Origin: Hyphomicrobiales bacterium
Lineage (GTDB): Bacteria > Pseudomonadota > Alphaproteobacteria > Rhizobiales > Rhizobiaceae
Assembly (NCBI GenBank): GCA_900466005.1
Contig: UEGQ01000025.1
Span: forward strand, 1 to 64,000
Direction: 5' to 3'
Length of the DNA stretch: 64,000 nt
Position 1 is the stretch's first letter, and each line of letters starts with the position of its first letter. Made by a program: the position numbers and the translations under genes. Of the stretch, positions 46,850 to 56,400 are shown piece after piece. The notes under the pieces are model-generated. The model made no database searches, had not been told where the DNA came from, and saw nothing but the letters and a program-made list of their open reading frames with translations.

Positions 46850-47752
46850 ATGGAGTATTTCGTCCAGCAGCTCATAAACGGGCTGACTCTCGGGTCTATC
46901 TATGGCCTGGTGGCCATCGGCTACACCATGGTTTACGGCATCATCGGCATGATCAACTTTGCCCATGGTGACATTTTCATGCTCGGCGGCTTCGCCGCCT
47001 TGATCGTCTTCCTCATCCTGACATCGTTCTTCGCAGGCATTCCGGTCGCGCTCGCGCTGCTGGTGATGCTGATCATCGCGATGCTGATGACGGGTCTCTG
47101 GAACTGGGTGATCGAGCGCGTCGCATACCGCCCGTTGCGCGGTTCCTTCCGGCTTGCGCCGCTCATCACCGCAATCGGCATGTCGATCGTGCTGTCGAAC
47201 TTCATCCAGGTCGCGCAGGGTCCCCGCAACAAGCCCATTCCGTCGCTCGTCAGCGACGTCTATCATCTGGGCGCGGTCACCGTTTCCCTGAAGCAGATCA
47301 TCATCGTCGTCGTCACGGCGGTGCTTCTGTCGATCTTCTGGTACATCGTCAACAAGACGCCGCTCGGCCGTGCGCAAAGAGCGACCGAGCAGGACCGCAA
47401 GATGGCGGCACTCCTCGGCGTTGACGTCGACCGCACCATCTCGATCACCTTCGTCATGGGGGCAGCACTGGCAGCGGTCGCCGGCACCATGTACCTGATG
47501 TATTACGGCGTCGCCTCGTTCGCCGACGGCTTCACTCCCGGCGTCAAGGCCTTCACGGCCGCGGTTCTCGGCGGTATCGGTTCGCTTCCCGGCGCGGTTC
47601 TCGGCGGGCTGCTGATCGGCCTCATCGAGTCGCTCTGGTCGGCCTACTTTACGATCGCCTACAAGGATGTCGCGACCTTCGCGATCCTGGCTTTCGTGCT
47701 GATCTTCAAGCCGACCGGCATTCTGGGCCGTCCCGAAGTCGAGAAGGTGTGA
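46850..47752 (+). CDS. livH: Branched-chain amino acid ABC transporter permease LivH
   Basis: This 300-residue inner-membrane permease of the LivH/BraD type has FVQQLINGLTLGSIYGLVAI, the conserved GYTMVYGIIGMINFAHGDIF and MYYGVASFADGFTPGVKAFT, and GGIGSLPGAVLGGLLIGLIE. It forms the channel with LivM for leucine/isoleucine/valine and other amino acids. It is the first gene of the run livH-livM-livG-livF. Confidence 0.95.
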   Translation: MEYFVQQLINGLTLGSIYGLVAIGYTMVYGIIGMINFAHGDIFMLGGFAALIVFLILTSFFAGIPVALALLVMLIIAMLMTGLWNWVIERVAYRPLRGSFRLAPLITAIGMSIVLSNFIQVAQGPRNKPIPSLVSDVYHLGAVTVSLKQIIIVVVTAVLLSIFWYIVNKTPLGRAQRATEQDRKMAALLGVDVDRTISITFVMGAALAAVAGTMYLMYYGVASFADGFTPGVKAFTAAVLGGIGSLPGAVLGGLLIGLIESLWSAYFTIAYKDVATFAILAFVLIFKPTGILGRPEVEKV

Positions 47753-47756
47753 TCCG

Positions 47757-49148
47757 ATGGCGAATACTGCAACCGTGCACAACACCGCCCAGTCGGGTCA
47801 TCTCGTGAAGGCCTTCAAGGAAGGCATCTTCGCCGGCGTGATCGCACTCGGCATGTTCATCCTCTATATCGGCATCAAGACCGACCAGGACATTTCCAAC
47901 ACGCTGATCTGGTATCCGCGCTGGGGCCTGCTCGCCATCTTCGTCGCGATCGCCGCAGTCGGCCGCTTCCTGATCGTCGGCTTCTTCTCGCCCTGGGTCG
48001 CCCAGCGCAAGGCGAGCCGTTCGCAGGTTCCTGTCCATGAGGTCGAGGCGAAAGCGTCCTTCTTCCACAGGCACTTCCTGAAGATCGCCCTGCTGGCGCT
48101 GGTTCTCTATCCGCCGGTCATCGTGTCGACCTTCGGGGTCCAGGGCTCGCTGAAGTTCGTCGACAACTTCGGCATCCAGATCCTGATCTACGTGATGCTC
48201 GCCTGGGGCCTCAACATCGTGGTGGGCCTCGCCGGCCTGCTCGACCTCGGCTATGTCGCCTTCTATGCGGTCGGCGCCTATTCCTATGCGCTGCTGTCGC
48301 AGCAGTTCGGGCTCTCCTTCTGGGTCCTGCTGCCGATCTCGGGCATCCTGGCGGCCTTCTGGGGCATCATGCTTGGCTTCCCTGTCCTCAGGCTTCGCGG
48401 CGACTACCTCGCGATCGTGACGCTCGCCTTCGGTGAGATCATCCGTCTGGTGCTGATCAACTGGACCGACGTCACCAAGGGCACCTTCGGCGTCTCGGGC
48501 ATCCCGAAGGCGACACTGTTCGGCATCAAGTTCGACGCTTCGCCCGACGGCTTCGCCAAGCTCTTCGGTCTGCCGATGTCCTCGGCCTACTACAAGATCT
48601 TCCTCTTCTACCTGATCCTCGCGCTCTGCCTGCTGACGGCCTATGTGACCATCCGCCTGCGCCGCATGCCGATCGGTCGGGCCTGGGAAGCGCTGCGCGA
48701 AGACGAAACCGCCTGCCGTTCGCTCGGCATCAACACGGTGACGACCAAGCTGACCGCCTTCGCCATCGGTGCGATGTTCGGCGGCTTCGCCGGCTCCTTC
48801 TTCGCCGCCCGTCAGGGCTTCGTCTCTCCGGAATCCTTCGTGTTCCTCGAATCGGCGGTGATCCTGGCGATCGTCGTTCTCGGCGGCATGGGTTCGCTGA
48901 CGGGTATCGCGGTCGCCGCGATCGTCATGGTCGGCGGCACCGAACTGCTGCGCGAAATGGAGTTCCTGAAGCAGATCTTCGGACCGGACTTCACGCCCGA
49001 GCTCTATCGCATGCTGCTCTTCGGCCTTGCGATGATCATCGTTATGCTCTTCAAGCCCCGCGGCTTCGTGGGCTCGCGTGAACCCACCGCCTTCCTCAAG
49101 GAGCGCAAGGCGGTATCCGGAAGCTTTACCAAGGAGGGTCACGGCTGA
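47757..49148 (+). CDS. livM: Branched-chain amino acid ABC transporter permease LivM
   Basis: This 463-residue permease has an N-terminal extension with extra helices typical of rhizobial BraE/LivM (FAGVIALGMFILYIGIKTDQ) and the conserved core (LNIVVGLAGLLDLGYVAFYA, FPVLRLRGDYLAIVTLAFGE, AIGAMFGGFAGSFFAARQGF). It begins four bases after livH and its stop overlaps the livG start by one base. Confidence 0.95.
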   Translation: MANTATVHNTAQSGHLVKAFKEGIFAGVIALGMFILYIGIKTDQDISNTLIWYPRWGLLAIFVAIAAVGRFLIVGFFSPWVAQRKASRSQVPVHEVEAKASFFHRHFLKIALLALVLYPPVIVSTFGVQGSLKFVDNFGIQILIYVMLAWGLNIVVGLAGLLDLGYVAFYAVGAYSYALLSQQFGLSFWVLLPISGILAAFWGIMLGFPVLRLRGDYLAIVTLAFGEIIRLVLINWTDVTKGTFGVSGIPKATLFGIKFDASPDGFAKLFGLPMSSAYYKIFLFYLILALCLLTAYVTIRLRRMPIGRAWEALREDETACRSLGINTVTTKLTAFAIGAMFGGFAGSFFAARQGFVSPESFVFLESAVILAIVVLGGMGSLTGIAVAAIVMVGGTELLREMEFLKQIFGPDFTPELYRMLLFGLAMIIVMLFKPRGFVGSREPTAFLKERKAVSGSFTKEGHG

Positions 49149-50023
49149 TGACCTCCGGAACCGAACACATGACGAATGACAACATCCTGAAGGTGGAACA
49201 TCTGTCGATGAAATTCGGCGGACTGATGGCCATCAACGATCTCTCCTTCGACGTCCGGCGGGGCGACATCACCGCCCTGATCGGGCCGAACGGCGCCGGC
49301 AAGACGACCGTGTTCAACTGCATCACCGGCTTCTACAAGCCGACGATGGGGATGCTCACGCTCACCCAGCGTTCGGGCAAGCAGTACCTGCTCGAGCGCC
49401 TGCCGGACTTCGAGATCACCAAGCACGCCAAGGTGGCGCGTACCTTCCAGAACATCCGCCTTTTCTCGGGGCTGACGGTGCTCGAAAACCTGCTGGTCGC
49501 GCAGCACAACGCCCTCATGCGGGCGTCGGGCTACACCGTTCTCGGCCTGCTCGGTCTGCCGGCCTACAAGCGGGCGGCCAAGGAGTCGGTCGAGAAGGCG
49601 GCGCACTGGCTCGAGAAGGCCGATCTCGTCGACCGCGCCGACGATCCGGCGGGCGATCTGCCCTACGGTGCGCAGCGGCGTCTCGAGATCGCGCGTGCCA
49701 TGTGCACCGAGCCGGAACTTCTCTGCCTCGACGAGCCCGCAGCCGGCCTCAACCCGCGTGAATCGGCGGCGCTCAACACCCTTCTTCACAGCATCCGCGG
49801 CGATACCGGGACATCGATCCTGCTGATCGAGCACGACATGTCGGTGGTCATGGAAATTTCCGACCACATCGTGGTGCTCGAATACGGTCAGAAGATCTCG
49901 GACGGCACGCCGGATCACGTGAAGAACGACCCGAAGGTCATCGCGGCCTATCTGGGTGTCGAGGATGAAGAGTTGGATGAAGCGATTTCTGAGGTCGAAG
50001 CCGTTTCGGGAGGGCAGAACTGA
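49148..50023 (+). CDS. livG: Branched-chain amino acid ABC transporter ATP-binding protein LivG
   Basis: This 291-residue ATPase has Walker A GPNGAGKTTVFNCITGFY, the signature region LPYGAQRRLEIARAM and Walker B LLCLDEPAAGLNP, all diagnostic of LivG. GGAGGG precedes the start. The start and stop each overlap the neighbours by one base, showing tight coupling. Confidence 0.96.
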   Translation: MTSGTEHMTNDNILKVEHLSMKFGGLMAINDLSFDVRRGDITALIGPNGAGKTTVFNCITGFYKPTMGMLTLTQRSGKQYLLERLPDFEITKHAKVARTFQNIRLFSGLTVLENLLVAQHNALMRASGYTVLGLLGLPAYKRAAKESVEKAAHWLEKADLVDRADDPAGDLPYGAQRRLEIARAMCTEPELLCLDEPAAGLNPRESAALNTLLHSIRGDTGTSILLIEHDMSVVMEISDHIVVLEYGQKISDGTPDHVKNDPKVIAAYLGVEDEELDEAISEVEAVSGGQN

Positions 50024-50751
50024 TGTCCACTGAACCGCTTCTCAAGGTAAAAGACGTCGAGACCTATTACGGCAATATCCGCGCGCTCGGCGGGGTGAAC
50101 GTCGAGGTCCATCAGGGCGAGATCGTGTCGCTGATCGGCGCCAACGGTGCCGGCAAGTCGACGCTGATGATGACGATCTGCGGCAGCCCACAGGCCCGTT
50201 CCGGTCAGGTTGTCTTCGACGGCACCGACATCACCCGGATGCCGACGCACCTGATCGCGCGTCGCCGCATCGCGCAGTCGCCGGAAGGTCGCCGTATCTT
50301 CCCGCGCATGACGGTCTTCGAAAACCTGCAGATGGGCGCCGGGCTCGACAACCTCAAGTATTTCAACGAGGACGTCGAGAAGATTTTCACGCTCTTCCCG
50401 CGCCTGAAGGAACGGCAGCACCAGCGCGGCGGCACGCTTTCGGGCGGCGAGCAGCAGATGCTGTCGATCGGCCGCGCCCTGATGGCACGTCCGAAGCTTC
50501 TCCTCCTCGACGAACCCTCGCTCGGCCTCGCTCCGCTGATCGTCAAGGGCATCTTCGAGGCGATCAAGAAGCTCAACAAGGAAGAGGGGCTTACCGTCTT
50601 CCTCGTCGAGCAGAACGCCTTCGCGGCTCTCAAACTGTCCGACCGCGCCTATGTGATGGTCAACGGCCTCGTCACCATGAGTGGCACCGGCAAGGAACTC
50701 CTCGCGGACCCGCAGGTTCGCGCGGCCTACCTTGAAGGCGGCCATCACTGA
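50023..50751 (+). CDS. livF: Branched-chain amino acid ABC transporter ATP-binding protein LivF
   Basis: This 242-residue ATPase has VETYYGNIRALGGVNVEVHQ, Walker A IGANGAGKSTLMMTICG, the signature LSGGEQQMLSIGRALMARPK and Walker B LLLLDEPSLGLAP. It forms the nucleotide-binding pair with LivG. Confidence 0.96.
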   Translation: MSTEPLLKVKDVETYYGNIRALGGVNVEVHQGEIVSLIGANGAGKSTLMMTICGSPQARSGQVVFDGTDITRMPTHLIARRRIAQSPEGRRIFPRMTVFENLQMGAGLDNLKYFNEDVEKIFTLFPRLKERQHQRGGTLSGGEQQMLSIGRALMARPKLLLLDEPSLGLAPLIVKGIFEAIKKLNKEEGLTVFLVEQNAFAALKLSDRAYVMVNGLVTMSGTGKELLADPQVRAAYLEGGHH

Positions 50752-50772
50752 TCGGGTAAGGGGGAATTTGAC

Positions 50773-51126
50773 ATGCAAGGATTGTTTTTCGAGACCGACA
50801 CCGGCGTCCGCTACGTCCTGCGGTTCCTGGTGCTGCTGCTCGGTTTCTGGACCGCATGGCGGACGGGCAAGGCCGTTGCGGACAGCTGGCAGCACTATCC
50901 GACGGTGATCGTCTATACGCTGCTGCTGGGCGTCGTGATGCGCTTTCTGCATTACGCGCTCTTTCAGGGGCCGTTCATCAGTCCCTTCTATTACGTGATC
51001 GACGTCGCTCTGCTGCTGGTCTTTGCGACGGCCGGATACCGGGTTCGACGGACACGTCAGATGGTTGATAACTATTACTGGCTTTATGAGAAGACCTCGG
51101 CCTTCTCGTGGAAGAAGAAAGATTGA
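50773..51126 (+). CDS. Small membrane protein within the liv operon (DUF6867-like)
   Basis: This 117-residue protein has about three membrane helices (YVLRFLVLLLGFWTAWRTGK, VIVYTLLLGVVMRFLHYALF, YYVIDVALLLVFATAGYRVR) and a polar tail. It lies 21 bases after livF and 141 bases before livJ on the same strand, so it is probably part of the operon. A similar gene occurs at this place in related Rhizobiales. The role is unknown; an accessory subunit of the importer is possible. Confidence 0.82.
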   Translation: MQGLFFETDTGVRYVLRFLVLLLGFWTAWRTGKAVADSWQHYPTVIVYTLLLGVVMRFLHYALFQGPFISPFYYVIDVALLLVFATAGYRVRRTRQMVDNYYWLYEKTSAFSWKKKD

Positions 51127-51267
51127 CAGCCACGTTTTTCTTGTCACAGATTGCGACAAGAAGGGCTTGGCTCTCATACAGAGTGGAACAGATTTCCGGC
51201 GCAGTGATGGTGGGTATTGCGTACGGTTTCAGAAACCTAACCTGCCTAAAAAATTGGGAGTAACAAT

Positions 51268-52383
51268 ATGAAGAAGCTTCTTCTTTCTGCTGTTGCGCTG
51301 ACGGCCATGGTGGCCTACGGCGGCAGCGCCTGGGCCGAAGTGCTCGTCGGCGTCGGCGGTCCGCTGACGGGTCCGAACGCCGCTTTCGGTGCTCAGCTCC
51401 AGAAGGGTGCGGAACAGGCTGCAGCCGACATCAACGCTGCCGGCGGCATGAACGGCGAGCAGATCAAGATCGTTCTCGGCGACGACGTTTCCGACGCCAA
51501 GCAGGGCGTTTCGGTTGCCAACAAGTTCGTCGCTGACGGCGTCAAGTTCGTTATCGGCCACTTCAACTCCGGCGTTTCGATCCCTGCTTCGGAAGTCTAC
51601 GCCGAAAACGGCCTCCTGCAGATCACCCCGGCATCCACCAACCCGCAGTACACCGAACGCGGCATGTGGAACACCTTCCGTACCTGCGGCCGTGACGACC
51701 AGCAGGGCGCGGTAGCCGGTGCCTACATCGCCGAGAAGTTCAAGGACGGCAAGGTCGCGGTCGTTCACGACAAGACCCCGTATGGCCAGGGCCTCGCCGA
51801 CGAAACCAAGAAGGCGATGAACGCTGCCGGCGTCACCGAAGTCCTGTACGAAGGCATCACGCCCGGCGACAAGGACTATTCGGCTCTGATCGCGAAGATG
51901 AAGGAAGCCGGCGTCACCGTCGTCTACTTCGGCGGTCTGCACACCGAATTCGGCCTGATCGAGCGCCAGGCTGCCGACCAGGGCCTGAAGGCTGCCTTCA
52001 TGTCGGGTGACGGTATCGTGTCGAACGAACTCGCTTCGATCGCCGGCGACGCCGTCAACGGCACGCTGATGACCTTCGCTCCGGATCCGCGCAAGAACCC
52101 GGCTGCCAAGGACCTGGTCGAGAAGTTCCGCGCTGGCGGCTTCGAACCGGAAGCCTACACGCTCTACTCCTATGCTGCCCTGCAGGTGATCGCCGAAGCG
52201 GCCAAGAAGGTCGGCTCCAACGATCCGGAAGCCATCGCCACCGCGATGAAGGAGCAGGGCCCGTACGCAACCGTCATCGGCGAACTCGGCTTCGATGCCA
52301 AGGGCGACATCACGCGTCCGGACTACGTCATGTACACCTGGAAGAAGGGCGAGGACGGCAAGTACTCGTACTTCCAGGACTAA
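51268..52383 (+). CDS. livJ: Branched-chain amino acid ABC transporter substrate-binding protein LivJ
   Basis: This 371-residue periplasmic protein has a signal peptide (KKLLLSAVALTAMVAYGGSA, cleavage after AWA) and a Peripla_BP_6 domain (VGVGGPLTGPNAAFGAQLQK, GAEQAAADINAAGGMNGEQI, ASTNPQYTERGMWNTFRTCG). It delivers branched-chain and other amino acids to LivHM. GGGAG precedes the start. The gap before it may hold its own promoter, which would give the usual excess of binding protein. A terminator follows. Confidence 0.96.
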   Translation: MKKLLLSAVALTAMVAYGGSAWAEVLVGVGGPLTGPNAAFGAQLQKGAEQAAADINAAGGMNGEQIKIVLGDDVSDAKQGVSVANKFVADGVKFVIGHFNSGVSIPASEVYAENGLLQITPASTNPQYTERGMWNTFRTCGRDDQQGAVAGAYIAEKFKDGKVAVVHDKTPYGQGLADETKKAMNAAGVTEVLYEGITPGDKDYSALIAKMKEAGVTVVYFGGLHTEFGLIERQAADQGLKAAFMSGDGIVSNELASIAGDAVNGTLMTFAPDPRKNPAAKDLVEKFRAGGFEPEAYTLYSYAALQVIAEAAKKVGSNDPEAIATAMKEQGPYATVIGELGFDAKGDITRPDYVMYTWKKGEDGKYSYFQD

Positions 52384-52406
52384 TTCGATCCCTCACCGGA
52401 TTGACG

Positions 52407-52433
52407 GAAAGCCCGGCCTCGTGCCGGGCTTTC
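52407..52433 (+). terminator. Rho-independent terminator after livJ
   Basis: GAAAGCCCGGC and GCCGGGCTTTC pair perfectly over 11 bp with loop CTCGT, 24 bases after the livJ stop codon; a short T-run lies in the distal arm. Confidence 0.85.
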
Positions 52434-52447
52434 TGCGTTTGGGGAGC

Positions 52448-52482
52448 GAATAGGGAATAGGGAATAGGGAATAGGGAATAGG
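52448..52482. repeat. Five tandem copies of a 7-base repeat GAATAGG
   Basis: The heptamer GAATAGG is repeated exactly five times between the livJ terminator and the response regulator gene. It is non-coding and could vary in copy number between strains by slippage. Confidence 0.95.
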
Positions 52483-52559
52483 GAGTGTACTCTCGGGGCC
52501 GTTGACGCGGGGCGAGCCAGGATCTCGGCTACTCGCTATTCGCCCACTGCCTATCCGGC

Positions 52560-53480
52560 TTACGCCTCGTGCAGCACGTTCGCTGCCTTGACTGCGGCGG
52601 AGGCGCGGTTCTCGACGCCGAGCTTCACGTAGATCTGCTCGAGATGCTTGTTGACGGTTCGGGCGGACAGGCCGAGAATTTCGCCGATGTCGCGGTTGGA
52701 CTTGCCCTTGGCGATCCAGGCGAGAACCTCGGATTCGCGTGCGGTCAGGCCGAAGGTGCGGCGCAGGGCCTCGTCGCTGTTCTTCGCGCCGGCCGTCAGG
52801 CGGAAGAGATACTCGTCGGGTCCGATCACGCCGAGAAACGCAAAGTGCAGCAAGGCGTCGCCGGCCGGCGGATACGAAAAGGCGGCTTCCCCGCCCTGAC
52901 CCTGCTTCCCGCGGACTGTCATCCATGCGGCAACGGCGGGTGCCACGAGATCGGCACCGTCGTCGCGGCCGGTCGCCTCGCGGATCAGCCGGGAGGCTTG
53001 TGGTGTCGACCAGCGGATGCCGCCGTCGGCGCGGAAGGCCACGAGATGGCGACCGGTGGCGTCGAGCGCCACGCGGGCGCTGCGGGCCGAGCGGGCGTTG
53101 GCGAGATGCACCCGGATGCGGGCGCGCAGCTCGTCGATGTTGATCGGCTTCGTCAGGTAATCGACGCCGCCCGATTCCAGCGCGTGCACGACGTGCTCTG
53201 TTTCGGTGAGGCCCGTCATGAAGATCACCGGCACCTGCGCTACGGCCGGGTCGGCCTTCAGCCTGCGGCAGGTCTCGAAACCGTCCATCGTGGGCATCAC
53301 CGCGTCGAGAAGAATCAGGTCGGGGCTGATGCGTCCGACGATCGCGAGTGCCGCCTGCCCGGAGGTCGCGATCAGCACGGAAAAGCCAGACTGTTCGAGC
53401 GCTTCAGTGAGAAAACCGAGCGCGTCCGGGCTGTCGTCGACGAGCAGCACGATGTCGCGGGGTTCGAGTGCGTCAGCCAC
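52560..53480 (-). CDS. LuxR-type response regulator (receiver plus helix-turn-helix), partner of the permease-kinase
   Basis: This 306-residue protein has an N-terminal receiver (RDIVLLVDDSPDALGFLTEA, acceptor Asp in LILLDAVMPTMDGFETC, Lys in DYLTKPINIDEL), a middle segment of about 100 residues without recognised family, and a C-terminal LuxR helix-turn-helix (LTARESEVLAWIAKGKSNRD, IGEILGLSARTVNKHLEQIY). Its start overlaps the stop of the upstream hybrid kinase gene by eight bases, so the two are translated together and almost certainly form a two-component system. Confidence 0.93.
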   Translation of the reverse strand: MADALEPRDIVLLVDDSPDALGFLTEALEQSGFSVLIATSGQAALAIVGRISPDLILLDAVMPTMDGFETCRRLKADPAVAQVPVIFMTGLTETEHVVHALESGGVDYLTKPINIDELRARIRVHLANARSARSARVALDATGRHLVAFRADGGIRWSTPQASRLIREATGRDDGADLVAPAVAAWMTVRGKQGQGGEAAFSYPPAGDALLHFAFLGVIGPDEYLFRLTAGAKNSDEALRRTFGLTARESEVLAWIAKGKSNRDIGEILGLSARTVNKHLEQIYVKLGVENRASAAVKAANVLHEA

Positions 53481-56400
53481 GGGTTTCGGCCCTTTCCGTC
53501 TCGTAGGTTTTCAGGAGAGCGAGGTAGCCCGGAATGTCGAAGGACTGCACATGGACGCGCAGCGCCTCGGTGAAAGCGAGATGGTCCGGATTGGCGCCGA
53601 TCTCGGCCAGCTTGGCCTCTATTCCCCGGATATAGCCGATTTCTCCCAGCCGCACGAGTTCGTCGACGTGTCCGGCCGCGGGCGGCTTCGGTCGTGCCGG
53701 TGCTCCGGCCCTTTTCGTCGCCACCTGCTCGTCGGCGTAGGTCCAGTCGAGGCCGAGGTATTTCGCGAGCTTGTCGCGCAGCCGGCGCACGTCGACCGGC
53801 TTGGCGATCGTGTCGTTGTGGGCATCGCTGCCGCCGTTCGAGATCGATCCGTCACCGATATTGGCCGAGAGCATCAGGATGGGGGCGGTCTGACCGGCTT
53901 CACGTAGCCGCTCCACGAGCTGCCAGCCGTTCATGCCGGGCATGGAGATATCCACGAGGAAGAGATCGGCCTTCACGCCCTCGATCAGCGTCAGACATTC
54001 CGGCCCGCCGGCGGCGGTCAGCACCACGAAGTCGAGCGGCGCCAGCACCTCGCGCATCAGGTCGCGGTGGTCCTCGTTGTCGTCCACGACGACGATGGTC
54101 CGGCGCGGCCCGGTATAGGAGACGATCTTCCGCTCGGGCGCCGGCGCGGTGTTCGGCCGGTCGACGGCCGAAAGCATCAGTCGCACGCGGAAGGTCGATC
54201 CGCTGTCGCGCTCGCTCAAGACGCCGATCTCACCGCCGAGCGTATTGGTGAGCAGCTTGGTGATCGTCAGGCCGAGGCCGAGGCCGGGCAGGGGGCGGAC
54301 GTTGTCGGCCTCGCCGCGCTGGAAGGGTTCGAAAATGCGCGTGAGCTCCTTTTCGGCGATACCGCGCCCGGTGTCGGAGACCGTGAAGGTCGCAACCTGG
54401 CTGCGATAATCGACCTTGAAGGTGACGCTGCCGCGGTCGGTGAACTTGATCGCGTTCGAGAGCAGGTTGACGAGGATCTGGCGCAGTCGCTTCTCGTCGG
54501 TGCGGACATATTGCGGCAGGCCGCGGGCGCGCTCGTGCACGAAGGCGAGCCCCTTGGCTTCCGCTTGCGGGCGGAACATGTCGGTGATCTGGTCGAGAAA
54601 ATCCTGGATATCGAGCTCGTTCGAATAGACCTGCAGGCGGCCGGCCTCGATCTTGGAGATGTCGAGAAGACCGTCGATGAGGCCGGACAGGTGATCGGCG
54701 GAACGGCGTATGACCTTGATCGCGGACTGCCGCTTCGGCGGGATCGTTTCGTCTCGCTCCAGGATTTGCGCGTAGCCGAGCACTGCGTTGAGCGGCGTGC
54801 GCAGTTCGTGGGAGAGGCCGACGACATAGCGGCTCTTGGCGCGGTTGGCGGCTTCTGCCGTCTCCTTGGCCGCCTGGAGGGCGGCGTCCGTTTTCCGGTG
54901 GGCGGCGATTTCCTTCAGGAGCAGCGTGTTCTGGCGGGAGGATTCCTCCTCCGCCACGACCCGGCTGTCATGGGCGAGCACGTAGAACCAGCTTGCGACG
55001 CCGGCAATCACCGAGAAGACGAAGAAGACGATCAGCACCGTGCGATCGACCACTGCCGCGGTCTCCGGCGAGGCAGCACCGACCTGGTGGGCGATGAGCG
55101 TCAGGATGGCACCGATGCCGGTGATCGCCGCGACGGCTGTGAGGCCGTAGCGGCCGAGCCGGGTCGACAACCTTGCGATGACGCTTTCCGGCAGAAACGT
55201 GCGGGCGACGGCGGCCGTCTGCGCGTCGAGCCGTGCGTGCGGCTTGCACATGTCGTGGCAACGGCTGTCGAGCGAGCAGCAGAGCGAGCAGATGGGCGCG
55301 GCGTAGGCCGGGCACCAGGCCATGTCCTCGGGCTCGAAGGGGTGCTCGCAGATCGAGCAGGTGATCGCGGTGAGGTTCTTCCAGCTTTGCCGCGGCTTGC
55401 GGGCGAGATAGTACCGGCCGCCCGTCGCCCAGGCGATCAGTGGTGCAATCACGAAGGCGACGAGCGTCACATATGTGGCGAGCGAGGCCATCAACGGGCC
55501 GAACAGTCCGAAATGCGCCGCGAGGGCCAAGCCGCCGGAAGCGACGACGGTTCCGAGGCCGACCGGGTTGACGTCGTGGAGGTGGGCGCGCTTGAACTCG
55601 ATGCCGGGCGGGGCAAGCCCGAGCGGTTTGTTGACGAAGAGGTCGGCGGAGACGGTGCAGAGCCAGGACATGGCGACGATCGAGAAGATGCCGAGCGTTT
55701 CTTCCAGCAGCCTGTAGATTCCGAGCTCCATCAGCAGCAGCGCGATCGCCACGTTGAACACCAGCCAGACGACGCGGCCTGGATGGCTGTGGGTGAGGCG
55801 CGAGAAGAAATTCGACCAGGCGAGCGACCCGGCATAGGCGTTCATCACGTTGATCTTCAACTGCGAGACCACCACGAAGCCGGCCATCAGAAGCAGGGCG
55901 GCGGTGTGGTTCGGGATCATGTAGCCGAAGGCCGTCACATACATGCGCGCCGGATCGGCCGCCTCGCCGGCCGGTATGCCGGTCGAGAGCGTCAGGACCG
56001 CGAGGAAGGAGCCCGCCAGCAGTTTCGGCACGCCGAGGACGACCCAGCCGGCGCCGGCGAGGAAGACGGCGATGCGGTGATGCCACCGGCGCCCGCCCTC
56101 CGGCGGCAGGAAACGCAGGAAGTCGACCTGCTCGCCGATCTGCGGCATCAGCGCAAGGATGACGGCGGAGGCAGCACCGAAATCGACGAGATCGAAGGCG
56201 GCGGCCTCGCCCATGGCCGCGGCCGGATGGCCGATGCCGGCAAAGGCCCGCCAGAGGTCGATCTTCTCCCAGTCCATGACGGCGATGAAGACGAAGGGCA
56301 GGATGTTGAGCACGATCCAGAACGGCTGCGTGACCAGCTGGAATTTGGAGATCAACCGGACGCCGTAGGTGACGAGAGGAATGACGACCGCGGCGGAGAC

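Noticed and set aside
52448..52482. Short repeats as a CRISPR array
   Set aside because: The repeat unit is seven bases with no spacers; it is a simple tandem repeat.
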